Counted from the first letter of the stretch, positions 45,583 through 55,100 are shown. The stretch: 64,000 bases of DNA from Paenibacillus sp. DCT19 (GCF_003268635.1 NZ_CP029639.1:4351501-4415500); one strand, 5' to 3'. Translations and numbers: made by a program. Notes: generated from the letters alone by a model not told the origin.

Positions 45583-46874
45583 TTATTTGGCGGGTGCAGT
45601 TCGAAATGGATTGCGTGACAATATAAAATGCACGATCGCAAGCCCTGCCATCACAATTGCACTGCCGATGAACGGTGCCGGATGGCTGACATGATCCCAC
45701 AACAAACCTGAGACGATCGGCCCAACCACCATGCCCGACCCCTGTAAAGTTAGGAAAAATCCCCAAATGGCCCCCGCTCTCCCTTGGGAATGAGTGTAGC
45801 TACAAATGCGTTCCATGCCGGCAAAATCATGGCGTAACTAACTCCGACGAGCATTACGATTCCAAAGACCACCGGAATGGCGGTAATCGAAGCGAACGCG
45901 AACAAACTTGCGGATGCCATCAAAAAACCGATGTGTAAAAACACGGATGTTCCGAACCGATCCACCATTTTCCCTACGGGCAGCAACGCAATCACGGTAA
46001 TCCCTCCACCCGCAATTAATAACAAGCTGTAAAGATTGGGTGAGATATGCAGGTCGGTACGCGTATACAGTGTAATGACCGGACTGAGTAAGCCAATAAC
46101 GAACGATTGCATAAACAATGCAGGGTATACGAGCGGGTTCACATTAAGTGTACTTCGCACACGCTGTAATGTGCCCTGAATGCTTCTTTTGAGCTTAATA
46201 AATGGTGTAAGTAGGCTCGGCTTGGGTGGATAAGGTGCAGGGGTACGTGTTGCCTCTTCATGCGCATGCTCTCCTTCCACAACGACACGTCCTGGCAAGA
46301 TCAAAGCGACTAAAATGACAAGAATGGCACAGCCCATTAAGACTAGAAATACCATACGATAATCATGATGAGTACGCTCCAGCATCCAGTTCATGCCCAC
46401 AGGGCCAAGCCCCGTTCCTCCTAGAGCGGCCATTTCCAGTGCACCCATCGCTGTGCCATTTTTGTTCTGTGGGCCTGACATCGCCGTCACACCTGTCATG
46501 GCGCAAGGCCAGAGCGGTGAAGTCCCTATGCCAAGAATGAGACAAGCCATAGACAGACCAAAAGCACTTTTGAAAAATATAATCATAATGACCGCGATCA
46601 ACGTACAGATTAAAGCAGTCACCATCGTTGCACGAAACCCAATTCGTTCAGCTGCCCAACCCGAGGGCGCTCGGAAGAGGTTGTCACCCAAATATTGAAG
46701 GGCAAATGCTACACCGATCACACCTGCTGACAACCCCAAAATGTTATCCATATATACAGGCAATACAGCTACCAGTAGAGCTCCTTTGATAATTTCGACT
46801 AAGAAAAGCGTCAGCCACATTGCGATAAAAAAAGGCGACCGCAAAATTTTGGCAGGTTTCGTGTTGGTTTGCAT
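45583..46874 (-). pseudogene. MFS transporter, frameshifted
   Basis: 12-helix major facilitator protein of about 430 aa, probably a drug or metabolite exporter. The first 370 residues, from MQTNTKPAKILRSPFF to VATLIPKGERG, are in one frame, and the last two helices (AIWGFFLTLQGSGMVVGPIV onward to FRTAPAK) in another. Adding one G to the run at 45771-45775 joins GERG to AIWGFF. A long cytoplasmic loop with HAHEEATRTPAPYPPKPS separates the halves. AAAGGAGAG precedes the ATG. It is divergent from the decarboxylase gene. Confidence 0.85.
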
Positions 46875-47040
46875 TCTTTTCTCTCCTTTCGACGCTCCAT
46901 TGCCCTTCCCCTAACCTTAGTGTAACCGCGGGGAATGTGACCAAATCTCGGCAATTCAAAAATTTGTCGCTCATACCGCTTGCATTCGGTTCTTAATTTG
47001 CTATACTCATCTTTGTTTACCAATTTTATTAGGAAGGGTT

Positions 47041-48528
47041 GTGACAGCACTGATGAATCACCACCGTACGCCGCTGTTTACCGCTTTAAAAAATCATGCG
47101 GCACTCAATCCGGTACAGTTTCATATTCCGGGACATAAAAAAGGATTGGGAGCGGATACCGAATTCCGTGAATTTATTGGCGATAATGCCTTCTCCATAG
47201 ATTTAATCAACATCGCACCACTGGATGACCTGCATCAGCCGACAGGTGTCATTCAGGAAGCTCAGATGCTGGCTGCCGATGCCTTCGGAGCAGATTATAC
47301 CTATTTTAGTGTACAAGGTACAAGCAGTGCGATTATGACGATGATTCTATCGGTCTGCGGACCTGGCGACAAAATTATTGTGCCCCGTAATGTGCATAAA
47401 TCGGTACTGTCTGCCATCATTTTCTCAGGTGCTAAACCTGTCTTCGTTTCTCCTGCACAAGATGTCAATCTTGGCATCGATCACGGAGTAACGATTCAAT
47501 CTATACGTCGCGCTCTTGAGCGCCATCCGGATGCTAAGGCGTTACTTGTCATTAATCCAACCTACTACGGCGTATGTACGGATCTAAAATCAATTGTTGA
47601 GCTGGCTCACAGCTACCAAGTTCCTGTCCTTGTGGACGAGGCACATGGCGTACTTATTCATTTCCATGAGGATCTTCCCCTGTCTGCTATGGCAGCAGGA
47701 GCCGATATGGCTGCAACAAGTGTCCATAAGCTCGGTGGTTCCATGACACAGAGTTCTATACTCAATCTGAATACGAAGAATGGATTCGTGAATCCACAGC
47801 GTGTACAGACAATCCTGAGCCTTCTCACATCAACATCAACATCATACATTTTGCTTGCTTCACTCGATACATCTAGACGCAATTTGGCTCTGCATGGACA
47901 TGAGATTGCACAGAAAGCGATCGATTTGGCTGAATTCGCGAGACGAACCATTAATGATATCGATGGATTGTATTGCTTCGGAAAGGAACTGCTCGGTACG
48001 GAAGCAACGTTTAATTATGATCCAACCAAAGTTACGATTCATGTTCGTCACTTGGGTATTACAGGTTATGAAACGGAAAACTGGCTACGTGAACATTACA
48101 ACATTGAGGTCGAACTCAGTGATATGTACAATATTCTGTGCCTTGTGACGCCAGGTGATACAGACGACTCTGTAGGAATCTTACTCAATGCTTTGCAGGA
48201 TCTGTCCAGAACCTACTATCAGGTTAATCCAGCTCACGAGCTTGTTGTTAAAGTTCCAGATATTCCGCAATTGATGCTCACACCGCGTGATGCTTTCTAC
48301 GGAGATACGGAAGTCATTCCTTTCAGAGAATCCGCAGGACGTATTATCTCGGAGTTTATCTATGTGTACCCGCCAGGCATTCCAATTTTACTTCCAGGTG
48401 AGGTCATTACTCAAGAAAATATTGACTACATCATCGACCATGTTGAAGTTGGATTGCCCGTTAAAGGCCCTGAAGACCGAAGCGTAACGAATGTAAAAGT
48501 AATCGTGGAAGCAGATGCGATCTTCTAG
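47041..48528 (+). CDS. speA: Orn/Lys/Arg decarboxylase family protein (SpeA type)
   Basis: 495-aa PLP-dependent fold-type I decarboxylase of the short Firmicute class, like B. subtilis SpeA (arginine decarboxylase, first step of agmatine/spermidine synthesis). Signatures: QFHIPGHKKGLGAD near 21, VQGTSSAIMTMI near 92, the Asp/His site LVDEAHGVLIHFHE near 198, and the PLP lysine in ATSVHKLGGSMTQSS near 228. The substrate may be Arg, Lys or Orn. It starts at GTG, with AGGAAGGG upstream. Confidence 0.9.
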   Translation: MTALMNHHRTPLFTALKNHAALNPVQFHIPGHKKGLGADTEFREFIGDNAFSIDLINIAPLDDLHQPTGVIQEAQMLAADAFGADYTYFSVQGTSSAIMTMILSVCGPGDKIIVPRNVHKSVLSAIIFSGAKPVFVSPAQDVNLGIDHGVTIQSIRRALERHPDAKALLVINPTYYGVCTDLKSIVELAHSYQVPVLVDEAHGVLIHFHEDLPLSAMAAGADMAATSVHKLGGSMTQSSILNLNTKNGFVNPQRVQTILSLLTSTSTSYILLASLDTSRRNLALHGHEIAQKAIDLAEFARRTINDIDGLYCFGKELLGTEATFNYDPTKVTIHVRHLGITGYETENWLREHYNIEVELSDMYNILCLVTPGDTDDSVGILLNALQDLSRTYYQVNPAHELVVKVPDIPQLMLTPRDAFYGDTEVIPFRESAGRIISEFIYVYPPGIPILLPGEVITQENIDYIIDHVEVGLPVKGPEDRSVTNVKVIVEADAIF

Positions 48529-48563
48529 AGATCTGCTGCAGCCATATATAAATGCTTAGACTA

Positions 48564-48597
48564 AGAGCCAGGCCTGCCCGCCTGGTTCTTTTTTTGT
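48564..48597 (+). terminator. Terminator of speA
   Basis: GAGCCAGGC, loop, GCCTGGTTC then TTTTTTT. Confidence 0.85.
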
Positions 48598-48612
48598 GCA
48601 AAAGAACAAACA

Positions 48613-48652
48613 AAACAACAAGACCCCTTGATATCAAGGAGTCTTGTTGTTA
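48613..48652 (-). terminator. Terminator of the DUF1292 gene
   Basis: Minus strand ACAACAAGACTCCTTGAT/ATCAAGGGGTCTTGTTGT then TTTG. Confidence 0.8.
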
Positions 48653-48666
48653 TTCCAAAAGAATGA

Positions 48667-48984
48667 CTATTCTTGGCTTGCAACGAGTTCGTTGTATGCC
48701 GCTTCAACACGGCTCCACTCGGCTTCGTCTTCAATATTGTAGAGCACCATTTCCTCGTCTTCTTCTTCCATACGCAGGATGATGCCGTCAGCTTCAGGAT
48801 TATTACGTTCCAGCAGGAGCGCATAAACATGGTTCTCCACGTCAAACGTCTCCACCAAAACCATCTCCACGTCGTTTCCGTTCTCGTCTGTTAGTGTCAG
48901 AAGAACTTCTTCATGCTCGTGGTCGTGGTCATGGTCGTGACCGCATCCGCAGTCAGCGCCGTGTTCATGTGTGTGATCGCTCAT
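48667..48984 (-). CDS. DUF1292 protein with His/Asp-rich N-terminus
   Basis: 105-aa protein. The C-terminal 80 residues match DUF1292 (YrzB): LLTLTDENGNDVEMVLVETF, then VYALLLERNN and the acidic MEEEDEEMVLYNIEDEAEW. The first 24 residues are unusual: HTHEHGADCGCG followed by alternating HDHDHDHEHEE, a likely metal-binding tail (Zn2+, Ni2+ or Cu2+). The function is unknown. GCGAGGTATTTCA precedes the ATG at 48984. Confidence 0.85.
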   Translation of the reverse strand: MSDHTHEHGADCGCGHDHDHDHEHEEVLLTLTDENGNDVEMVLVETFDVENHVYALLLERNNPEADGIILRMEEEDEEMVLYNIEDEAEWSRVEAAYNELVASQE

Positions 48985-49081
48985 TGAAATACCTCGCTTT
49001 GTAAATAGTAATAGTGTAACCTTGCATATCGTAACATGTTCATGAATCCAGGTCAATTTACCCAGCTAGGTTATTTTTGGT

Positions 49082-49636
49082 TCAATCGTTCAGAGCGGTA
49101 ATGATTTTCTCTGCTACCAGAACGTAATTGCTGTTTGCATTTTCTTTAATATGAAAACCGACTTGGTATTTACCAGCACGGCTGAAGTCGTACGTAAAGT
49201 CATAGGTGCGGAACCAGAAGTTATCCTTCTGCGTTGTAAGCTCCTGCGACTGAATATCTTTCACTTGACCACTTGGATTCGTAATGGTTACTTTAACGGC
49301 AGCCACATCCGCTGTTAGACTGTCCACTTGAGAGAACACGTTGAATTTCAGTTTGCCAACGTTGACGTTACCAAACACAGTGTCTCCTTTGAACAGAAAA
49401 ATATGTACATTCGGCTTGATCACCGTGACCCTCTTGTTGTTGCTATCCCATCTGGCGATGCCGCCAGCTTCTCTAACAGGTACATATGTCGTTCCATCAA
49501 TTAAATAACCGCCATCAGCCGCTTCCTTGCCATTGATTAGAACTCGAATCTTCTCGTTCACTGAATCTGCAAACAATAATGACCCGCCGAGCAAGGAAAA
49601 AACCGTGACACACAGCAAAACTCTCTTCCATTTCAT
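49082..49636 (-). CDS. Secreted copper-amine-oxidase N-terminal (stalk) domain protein
   Basis: 184-aa exported protein. A signal peptide (about 1-24, LLCVTVFSLLGGSLLFADS) is followed by a stalk domain, IRVLINGKEAADGGYLIDGT, then TYVPVREAGG, common in Paenibacillus cell-surface proteins. The rest is beta-rich (FRTYDFTYDFSRAGKYQVGF). It probably sits in or on the cell wall; no enzymatic role is visible. Single gene. Confidence 0.85.
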   Translation of the reverse strand: MKWKRVLLCVTVFSLLGGSLLFADSVNEKIRVLINGKEAADGGYLIDGTTYVPVREAGGIARWDSNNKRVTVIKPNVHIFLFKGDTVFGNVNVGKLKFNVFSQVDSLTADVAAVKVTITNPSGQVKDIQSQELTTQKDNFWFRTYDFTYDFSRAGKYQVGFHIKENANSNYVLVAEKIITALND

Positions 49637-49762
49637 CCCGTCATATTCCCTCCCCGCTGCTAGGTGTTGTACATTTATACTCCAGATTCAGCCACAAAGT
49701 TGCGCTGTTTTTCATCATTTTTCATTTTTTATCCAGAATTTTTTCCACGCCTTGGAACGTTC

Positions 49763-49797
49763 AAAAAGAAGCACTCCCTGTAAGGAAATGCTTCTAT
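49763..49797 (-). terminator. Terminator of the small Cys-motif gene
   Basis: Minus strand AGAAGCATTTCC...GGGAGTGCTTCT followed by TTTTG. Confidence 0.75.
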
Positions 49798-49867
49798 AAT
49801 ATGATTCTTATGAATGCGCTATTATACGCAGCTATTACGTATTGCTTGTTGTTTCCATTTATTAGGT

Positions 49868-50068
49868 TCAAGATGACGTATGACGGGTCAGAATGCAAGG
49901 TACACCTTTACCGATTGCTCCATCCACCCGCATTCTGGCTGCATAGTCCATGCCCCGGGTACAGGGCGTTTTACAGCGCTCACATACATCCGATGTAACC
50001 AATTTCATGGATACACGAACTTTGTCACTCTTTAATGCAGCTGCCTTTTTACCTTTTGCTTTTGCCAT
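49868..50068 (-). CDS. Small cysteine-motif protein
   Basis: 66 aa. A Lys/Ala-rich basic head (MAKAKGKKAAALKSDKVRVS) leads to a four-cysteine core: CERCKTPC in the middle and a lone C in GVPCILTRH. The CxxC pair suggests zinc or redox chemistry; the basic head suggests nucleic-acid or ribosome contact. I do not recognise a family. It has a terminator and GGGGAATCCGGG ahead of the ATG, so it looks expressed. Confidence 0.65.
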   Translation of the reverse strand: MAKAKGKKAAALKSDKVRVSMKLVTSDVCERCKTPCTRGMDYAARMRVDGAIGKGVPCILTRHTSS

Positions 50069-50255
50069 CCCGGATTCCCCATTTCCCCAAGTGCTTACTG
50101 AATGTAGTGCATCATATGGGGGTTCGCCCAGTTTGGTGTCAATCTTAGGTTATTTATCAAAAATTTCAGGCTTATTCCTCGGAGAAGTAGTGAGCAATTG
50201 GATTTTCTACTTTTTTGACAGCTACCTCTTAACCTTGCTCATCCATCACATAGTA

Positions 50256-50799
50256 CTAATAGTAGTCGTTAGTAAATCTAATTGTGTTCTGCATTTGCAC
50301 TACATAAGCTTGGGAGGTCTCTTCACTCAAGTGATCCTCATTCCAGAAATAGTGCAGCATTAACCGATTCTGGTTATACGGATGTTTGGTGATATATGCT
50401 CCTGCGGCATGAGGCTGCTCCATCGTATCTTTCCAAGCAAACCAATCTGCTTCGCTCGATCCGTAATGCTGGGCTTCAACGATTGCACGAATCCACTTTT
50501 CGTCGCTTTACCAAAGACAATCAGATTGCTCGGCGATATCTCGCTGTTCATCTTTTGCTTCAATTCTCCGCGATCCTTGACCACATCATATTTCACACCA
50601 CTTGTATTGAAGAACTCCGTCAATTGACTCATTATCGCCTCATGCTGCTTATCCGGTTGCTTGCTCACCTGATCACTAAGGACAATCGTTAATGGCTCAT
50701 CATGAAGATCCTTGGCCATCAGACGATTCATCAAGATGTATATTGATCAAAGTTACGAACCCCATCTGTTGGTAACCGATTTGACAGCATGCTGTGCAT
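50256..50799 (-). pseudogene. Decayed unknown gene with two frameshifts
   Basis: Three consecutive frames read as one protein tail: NRLPTDGVRNFDQYTS, then LMNRLMAKDLHDEPLTIVLS and onward to TDRAKQIGF, then AWKDTMEQPHAAGAYITKHP, then YNQNRLMLHYFWNEDHLS, ending at TAG 50256. Joining them needs one A (plus strand) at 50733-50734 and one at 50439-50441. No ribosome binding site or plausible start precedes it, so the 5' end seems lost. I do not recognise the family. Its place beside a broken recombinase suggests an old insertion site. Confidence 0.5.
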
Positions 50800-50857
50800 T
50801 ACATAATATGGAATAAATATACCATTTTACAAGTGCTCAATGTTTGGGGGAATGAAA

Positions 50858-51541
50858 ATGAAAAAGGTTTACTTGTTATTTTTATTTTTACTTTTTATCG
50901 TGCTTAGTGCATGTACAAATGTTAATGTGGATAACGCAGAGGTAGTCAGCCCTGTTACAGAAGTTCAGCCAGAAGTTACAAACCCAGAGAATCAAACGAC
51001 TACGATCACCGAGAATAATCCGAATACACCATCCACGTTTGTAGCATTGGATCAGAATAGTCTGTCTGTACGAGATTTCGAATCAGCTTATGCCATGTGT
51101 GTATCTGCCCTCACAGCGTATTACAAAGCCACTTGGAATGACTCGAAATTTGATGTAAACACTTATTTTGACAACGATAATTTAAAACAATATATGCAAG
51201 CGAAAATCGATTCCCAGCATGAAATATTTCTCCAAAATGACCTTACGGATAATACAGTAACAGGTCTTAAAGCAGGTGTTGAGAAAGCAGAGTTTCATGA
51301 TGAAGGTGACTTTTTCTATCTTAAAATAGACGCAGAGGTAATTAAGGATGTGGGAAGTTATGCTGAGCCTACTGAATTTCTCATTCAGAACTCACGTGGA
51401 AATTTAGTTATCGTCGATTGGTATACTGGCGGGAAGGATAGCTATGATTCCATGATTCGTGGAGAAAATCTGGTTATTGATAATCCTGAGATTTGGAATG
51501 ATGGCGAGTGGGTTAAAGGTCTGGAGCTGAATACGAACTAA
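50858..51541 (+). CDS. Putative lipoprotein, unknown function
   Basis: 227-aa exported protein. A signal peptide ends with the lipobox LSAC (cysteine near 19), followed by a Thr/Pro/Asn-rich linker (TNPENQTTTITENNPNTPST) and a compact alpha/beta domain that includes SVRDFESAYAMCVSALTAYY. No family recognised. GGGGG sits 7 nt before ATG 50858. It is followed directly by a terminator and the end of the recombinase gene. Confidence 0.75.
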   Translation: MKKVYLLFLFLLFIVLSACTNVNVDNAEVVSPVTEVQPEVTNPENQTTTITENNPNTPSTFVALDQNSLSVRDFESAYAMCVSALTAYYKATWNDSKFDVNTYFDNDNLKQYMQAKIDSQHEIFLQNDLTDNTVTGLKAGVEKAEFHDEGDFFYLKIDAEVIKDVGSYAEPTEFLIQNSRGNLVIVDWYTGGKDSYDSMIRGENLVIDNPEIWNDGEWVKGLELNTN

Positions 51542-51597
51542 AATGTGAGATGTCCCAAAAACTATTCTTCACCTTCCTGTCAGAGGTTAAAAAAATT

Positions 51598-51628
51598 TAA
51601 AAAGCCCTTGAATATCAAGGGCTTTTAG
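51598..51628 (+). terminator. Terminator of the lipoprotein gene
   Basis: AAAAGCCCTTGA/TCAAGGGCTTTT stem; it overlaps the recombinase stop codon on the other strand. Confidence 0.85.
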
Positions 51629-53281
51629 TTATGATCTGTAGTGGGCTCGAACCACTGCCCCCTACCAGCACCTTTACTTTCACTGGATAAATGACTTAGG
51701 AATTCTTTTAATCTTACCTTGATTTCCACTGAAATCTTCTCTTGGCTTACGTAAACCACATCAATAAGTGTATTCAGCATCATTTTCTTCTTTTCCGTAG
51801 ACGCATTATCAAATATATCTTGCCAAATAGGAATGTATTCTTTTAACATTTCCATTTCAGATATCTCAATTTTCTTCGACGAGAGTAATTTTTCAATTTC
51901 ATTAATTTCATTTGAAGTTTGTGTGATTTCATTCTCTTTAGTCTCAATGAGTCCACTAAGCATTTCCGGCTTAAAGACACTCTTACCCATAATCGCCTTT
52001 GGAACCTCAGCATTTAAGACAGAAAGTTCATTATAATGCTCTTCGAGGATACTTTGTAATTTCTTTATCTTCTTTTCTTCCTCATTTAGTGTTTTCTTTT
52101 TGATAGATTCAATTTTTGATCCAAAGTCTATAGTTTGAAGTTGGTTTAAATAAATATTGACTTGCTTCATTACCTGTCTTTCAACTTTCCTAGATGAAAA
52201 AGTTGCTTGACCATTGCAATCTGTTTTACCCTGCAATTTGCCACTACAACGGTAACTTTTACTTTGATAGTATCTGAGTATTTCTCCATTAGCTGCTTTA
52301 TACTTATTTACAAACGTTGTTGAAGTTAATCTTGAATTACAACATCCACATCTAGCTATTCCTGTAAGAAGCAGACTTCCTTTTGTGCTCATGGGTACAG
52401 AATTGTCTTTATTTTGTTTACTTTTTGGGTTTTTCTTTTCTCTGATATCCTGTACTGAATTCCACTCTTCTTCGGGGACTATAATTAACTCAGGAATAGG
52501 CTTTGAAAATGTATCATCTCCAGATTCTTTCCTATACCTCATTACCCCTTTGTATATAGGATTCTTGAGTATAACATTCACAGTAGCTGCACCCATTGTT
52601 TAGCTTTTCGAGTAGGAATACCCTCTTCATTTAACAATTTAGCTATTCTCAGTTGTCCATATCCCTCATCCAGCACCAGTCTAAAAATTCTATGTACTAC
52701 AGCAGATTCTTCCTCATGTTTGACTAATTTAAGTAGTATCTTACCTTTCTTGTTTACATCTCCTGAATCAATACCCTTGTAGCCATAAGGGATTCCTCCA
52801 CCCTGAAAATTCCATCCTCAACCATCTGCATGTGTTTTTCGTTGACACGGTCAGATGTCTTTCTGCTTTCTCCACTTGACTGCCAAAACCTTAAATAGTT
52901 AACAAGTCTATCTGTGTGTGCCTCAATTTTTTGTTGCCCTTCTATTACAGACCACATTTCGATTCCCATATTTACAAACCACTCAAGTACAAAGGGAGTC
53001 TCATCATCTTTCCTTCCCAATCTATCGAACATGAACACTAACAAAACATCAAACAAACCGTTTTCTGCATCCTCTTTAGCCTGTTGAATAACGTCACGAT
53101 TCGAGGCAGACACTTTGAATCCTGAGACGCCTTTTTCGGTATATTCCTTAACTAACTTCCAGCCTTTTTGCTTTTCAATCATTCCTCTGCATGATCGCTG
53201 CTGCATCGGTATATCGTTCCCATCTAACTGTCCTTTTGTAGATACACGATACAGAGTTGCTACACGTTTAATTTGCACCAT
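51625..53281 (-). pseudogene. Large serine recombinase, two frameshifts
   Basis: Site-specific integrase of the large serine family, about 550 aa once repaired. The resolvase domain has the catalytic Ser in LYRVSTKGQ (near 11) and VFMFDRLGR. The recombinase domain, from SGESRKTSDRVNEKHMQM, breaks at GIFR; adding one G at 52801-52803 gives GGGIPYGYKG. A second break at KAKQW is mended by one G at 52592-52594, giving GAATVNVILKNPIYKG. A zinc ribbon (CGCCNSRL...CSGK...C) and a long coiled coil follow. It marks an integrated element, but no cargo or att pair was found. AT-rich. Confidence 0.88.
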
Positions 53282-53897
53282 TTTTTCACCACCATATCTT
53301 TTTTCTGTCATAAATAATGATATCTCTTTCTCTACTTTAACTATAAAAATTCTACCCAGAATATTCCCTTAAGTCAATAAAATAAAGTGAAGACTACCCA
53401 CATATTCTGTTGTAGGTAGTCCATTGGTTTATATCTCTCTTATTTGTTGTTCTATGTATTCATCCGATAGCATATGGAACCTTCATTTTACACGAATCCG
53501 GCCATGGGCCATTCTTTATTTATTTTCAGTAGGTGTCGCACTTTCTATTACAATCCGTCATATAAAAACCCATTTTTTCACATCATAGAAGTAAAAAAAG
53601 CCCTCTAAGGGGCTGTATGTGTGAGAAGTCAGACATTGGTACTATGTCGCTGAAGCTCTATTTGAGAAAACCTCCTATTTCATTTCCTATTGTTTGGTGC
53701 GATGAAACATTTAATATTTCATAAATCAGAATACCCAACAAAATTGTTAAACCAATAATCTTTGGAAGTTTCTTTTTATTGAACGTGAAAGAGCATATTG
53801 TTCTTATCTCCTTATATATGTATAGGGATATTTAAACGTATAAAATGCAAAAAATCAATGAACAGCCATAGTTGACTGTTCATTGATCTCATGTATA
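53282..53897. other. AT-rich gap between recombinase and tRNA
   Basis: About 600 bp. It holds an inverted repeat GACTACC/GGTAGTC (53391-53422), a minus-strand terminator (53592-53616) and, ahead of that terminator, a short hydrophobic open frame ending at 53658 that lacks a normal start codon. Confidence 0.5.
53592..53616 (-). terminator. Minus-strand terminator, gene uncertain
   Basis: AGCCCCTTAGAGGGCT then TTTTTTT. Confidence 0.65.
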
Positions 53898-53969
53898 TAG
53901 GACGAGTGGGGATCGAACCCACGACCCTTACCCTGTCAAGATAATGCTCTCCCGCTGAGCTATCGCCCT
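53898..53969 (-). tRNA. tRNA-Val (anticodon GAC)
   Basis: Full cloverleaf on the minus strand: acceptor AGGGCGA/TCGTCCT, D-arm GCTC..GAGC with a short AGCGGGA loop, anticodon stem TTATC/GGTAA with loop TTGACAG (GAC), and T-arm GTGGG TTCGATC CCCAC. The acceptor starts with an A-U pair and has one G-U pair. CCA is not encoded. It stands alone, not in a tRNA cluster. Confidence 0.75.
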
Positions 53970-54163
53970 TCAATAATTGTATTATTTCCACTGATAAAAA
54001 ATATTTCAATATGGCTATTAACTCATTATTATACAATATGTAAATCAAGTAACATTATCATACCAAGTAACCGCGTACATTGTCAATTGTTTTGTGGTTA
54101 GATTATACCCGAAATGGAGAACAATAAAGGAATGATTCCCATTTGAATAAAGAGGTGATTTTC

Positions 54164-54409
54164 ATGAAATACATTCGATTACGCACAGTACGTTATGTGA
54201 CTACCAAACTAGTCGCTCTGCTCGGTGCCTTCCTAATGATCATTATTGCTTCTGGGTGCAGTTTGGAACGGGATGAGCATACTGTACAATTTCAACAGTT
54301 ACAGAGCCCAGGTGGGGCTGAAGCACTCCCGGTCTGGCTTGATGTATATTCCAAATCGATTATTAAGGATGTGTATTCTCCACAGGGAAATAGTGAGGTT
54401 CTACCTTAA
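54164..54409 (+). CDS. Small putative lipoprotein
   Basis: 81 aa. A basic head and a hydrophobic stretch end at a lipobox (LMIIIASGC, cysteine near 32), then about 50 hydrophilic residues. GAGGTG sits 6 nt before ATG 54164. No family recognised. It faces the small membrane protein gene at 54437. Confidence 0.6.
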   Translation: MKYIRLRTVRYVTTKLVALLGAFLMIIIASGCSLERDEHTVQFQQLQSPGGAEALPVWLDVYSKSIIKDVYSPQGNSEVLP

Positions 54410-54436
54410 GCTTTACCTTAATCGTGTTGCACACGA

Positions 54437-54553
54437 CTACTCATCTTCGTCCCACTTCTTAGAATATGCCTTCTTGGTGACGTAATATAACAAAACAAAC
54501 ATGCCGGCAGATAACAAGAGTGTTATGGTCATAACCCCTGCCATACCCATCAT
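54437..54553 (-). CDS. 38-aa single-pass membrane protein
   Basis: ATG with AAAGGGG upstream. One membrane helix (VMTITLLLSAGMFVLLYYV) is followed by a charged tail ending KKWDEDE. Helix, tail and ribosome binding site together look like a genuine small protein. The partner is unknown. Confidence 0.6.
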   Translation of the reverse strand: MMGMAGVMTITLLLSAGMFVLLYYVTKKAYSKKWDEDE

Positions 54554-54656
54554 GAACACCCCTTTCCATTATGTTCCACTTTAACTATACAGGAATTGCA
54601 TTTTTTTGTATAATGCATTCTTACACGTCGCGAAAGAGCAGAAAGAAGGAATGGAA

Positions 54657-55100
54657 TTGGCAGCGGAAATTAGTTATGTAACAACAGAATCACAGCTCCA
54701 AGAAGCTCTAGAGATTCGTAAACAGGTTTTTGTAATCGAACAACAGGTGCCAGCCGATCTGGAAATTGACCAATATGATGTTATTAGTCCAGATGCACAC
54801 CATGTGTTATTGTATACGGACGGACAAGCGGTAGCAACGGGACGTTTGATCTATTACAGCAAGGATACTGCCAAAATGCAACGTATCGCTGTACTTCTAT
54901 CCCACCGTTCTTTTGGCTATGGACGCGTGCTTTTGTTAGCGATGGAAGAACAGGCACGAGAATTAGGCTTAACGTATTCTGTACTGGATGCACAATGTCA
55001 GGCTCAGAAATTCTATGAGAAGTTAGGGTATGAAGTTATTTCAGAAGAACCTTTTTATGATGCAGGGATTCTGCATGTTCGCATGAGAAAAGCGCTGTAA
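54657..55100 (+). CDS. GNAT N-acetyltransferase (ElaA/YjcF-like)
   Basis: 147-aa GNAT. EIRKQVFVIEQQVPADLEID is the typical N-terminal motif of the ElaA/YjcF group; AVATGRLIYY, MQRIAVLLSHRSFGYGRVLL (acetyl-CoA loop, here SFGYGR rather than QGxGxG) and AQKFYEKLGYEVISEEPFYD complete the fold. The substrate is unknown. GAAGGA sits 6 nt before TTG 54657; an ATG two codons earlier directly abuts it. Single gene. Confidence 0.82.
   Translation: MAAEISYVTTESQLQEALEIRKQVFVIEQQVPADLEIDQYDVISPDAHHVLLYTDGQAVATGRLIYYSKDTAKMQRIAVLLSHRSFGYGRVLLLAMEEQARELGLTYSVLDAQCQAQKFYEKLGYEVISEEPFYDAGILHVRMRKAL

Noticed and set aside
51625..53281. Programmed frameshifting in the recombinase and other broken genes
   Set aside because: The run sequences differ (GGG, GGGGG, AA), show no common slippery heptamer or stimulatory stem, and also occur in genes never known to frameshift.
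53812..54048. 78-codon minus-strand frame across the tRNA
   Set aside because: It contains the read-through of the tRNA sequence itself; the tRNA explains the conservation.
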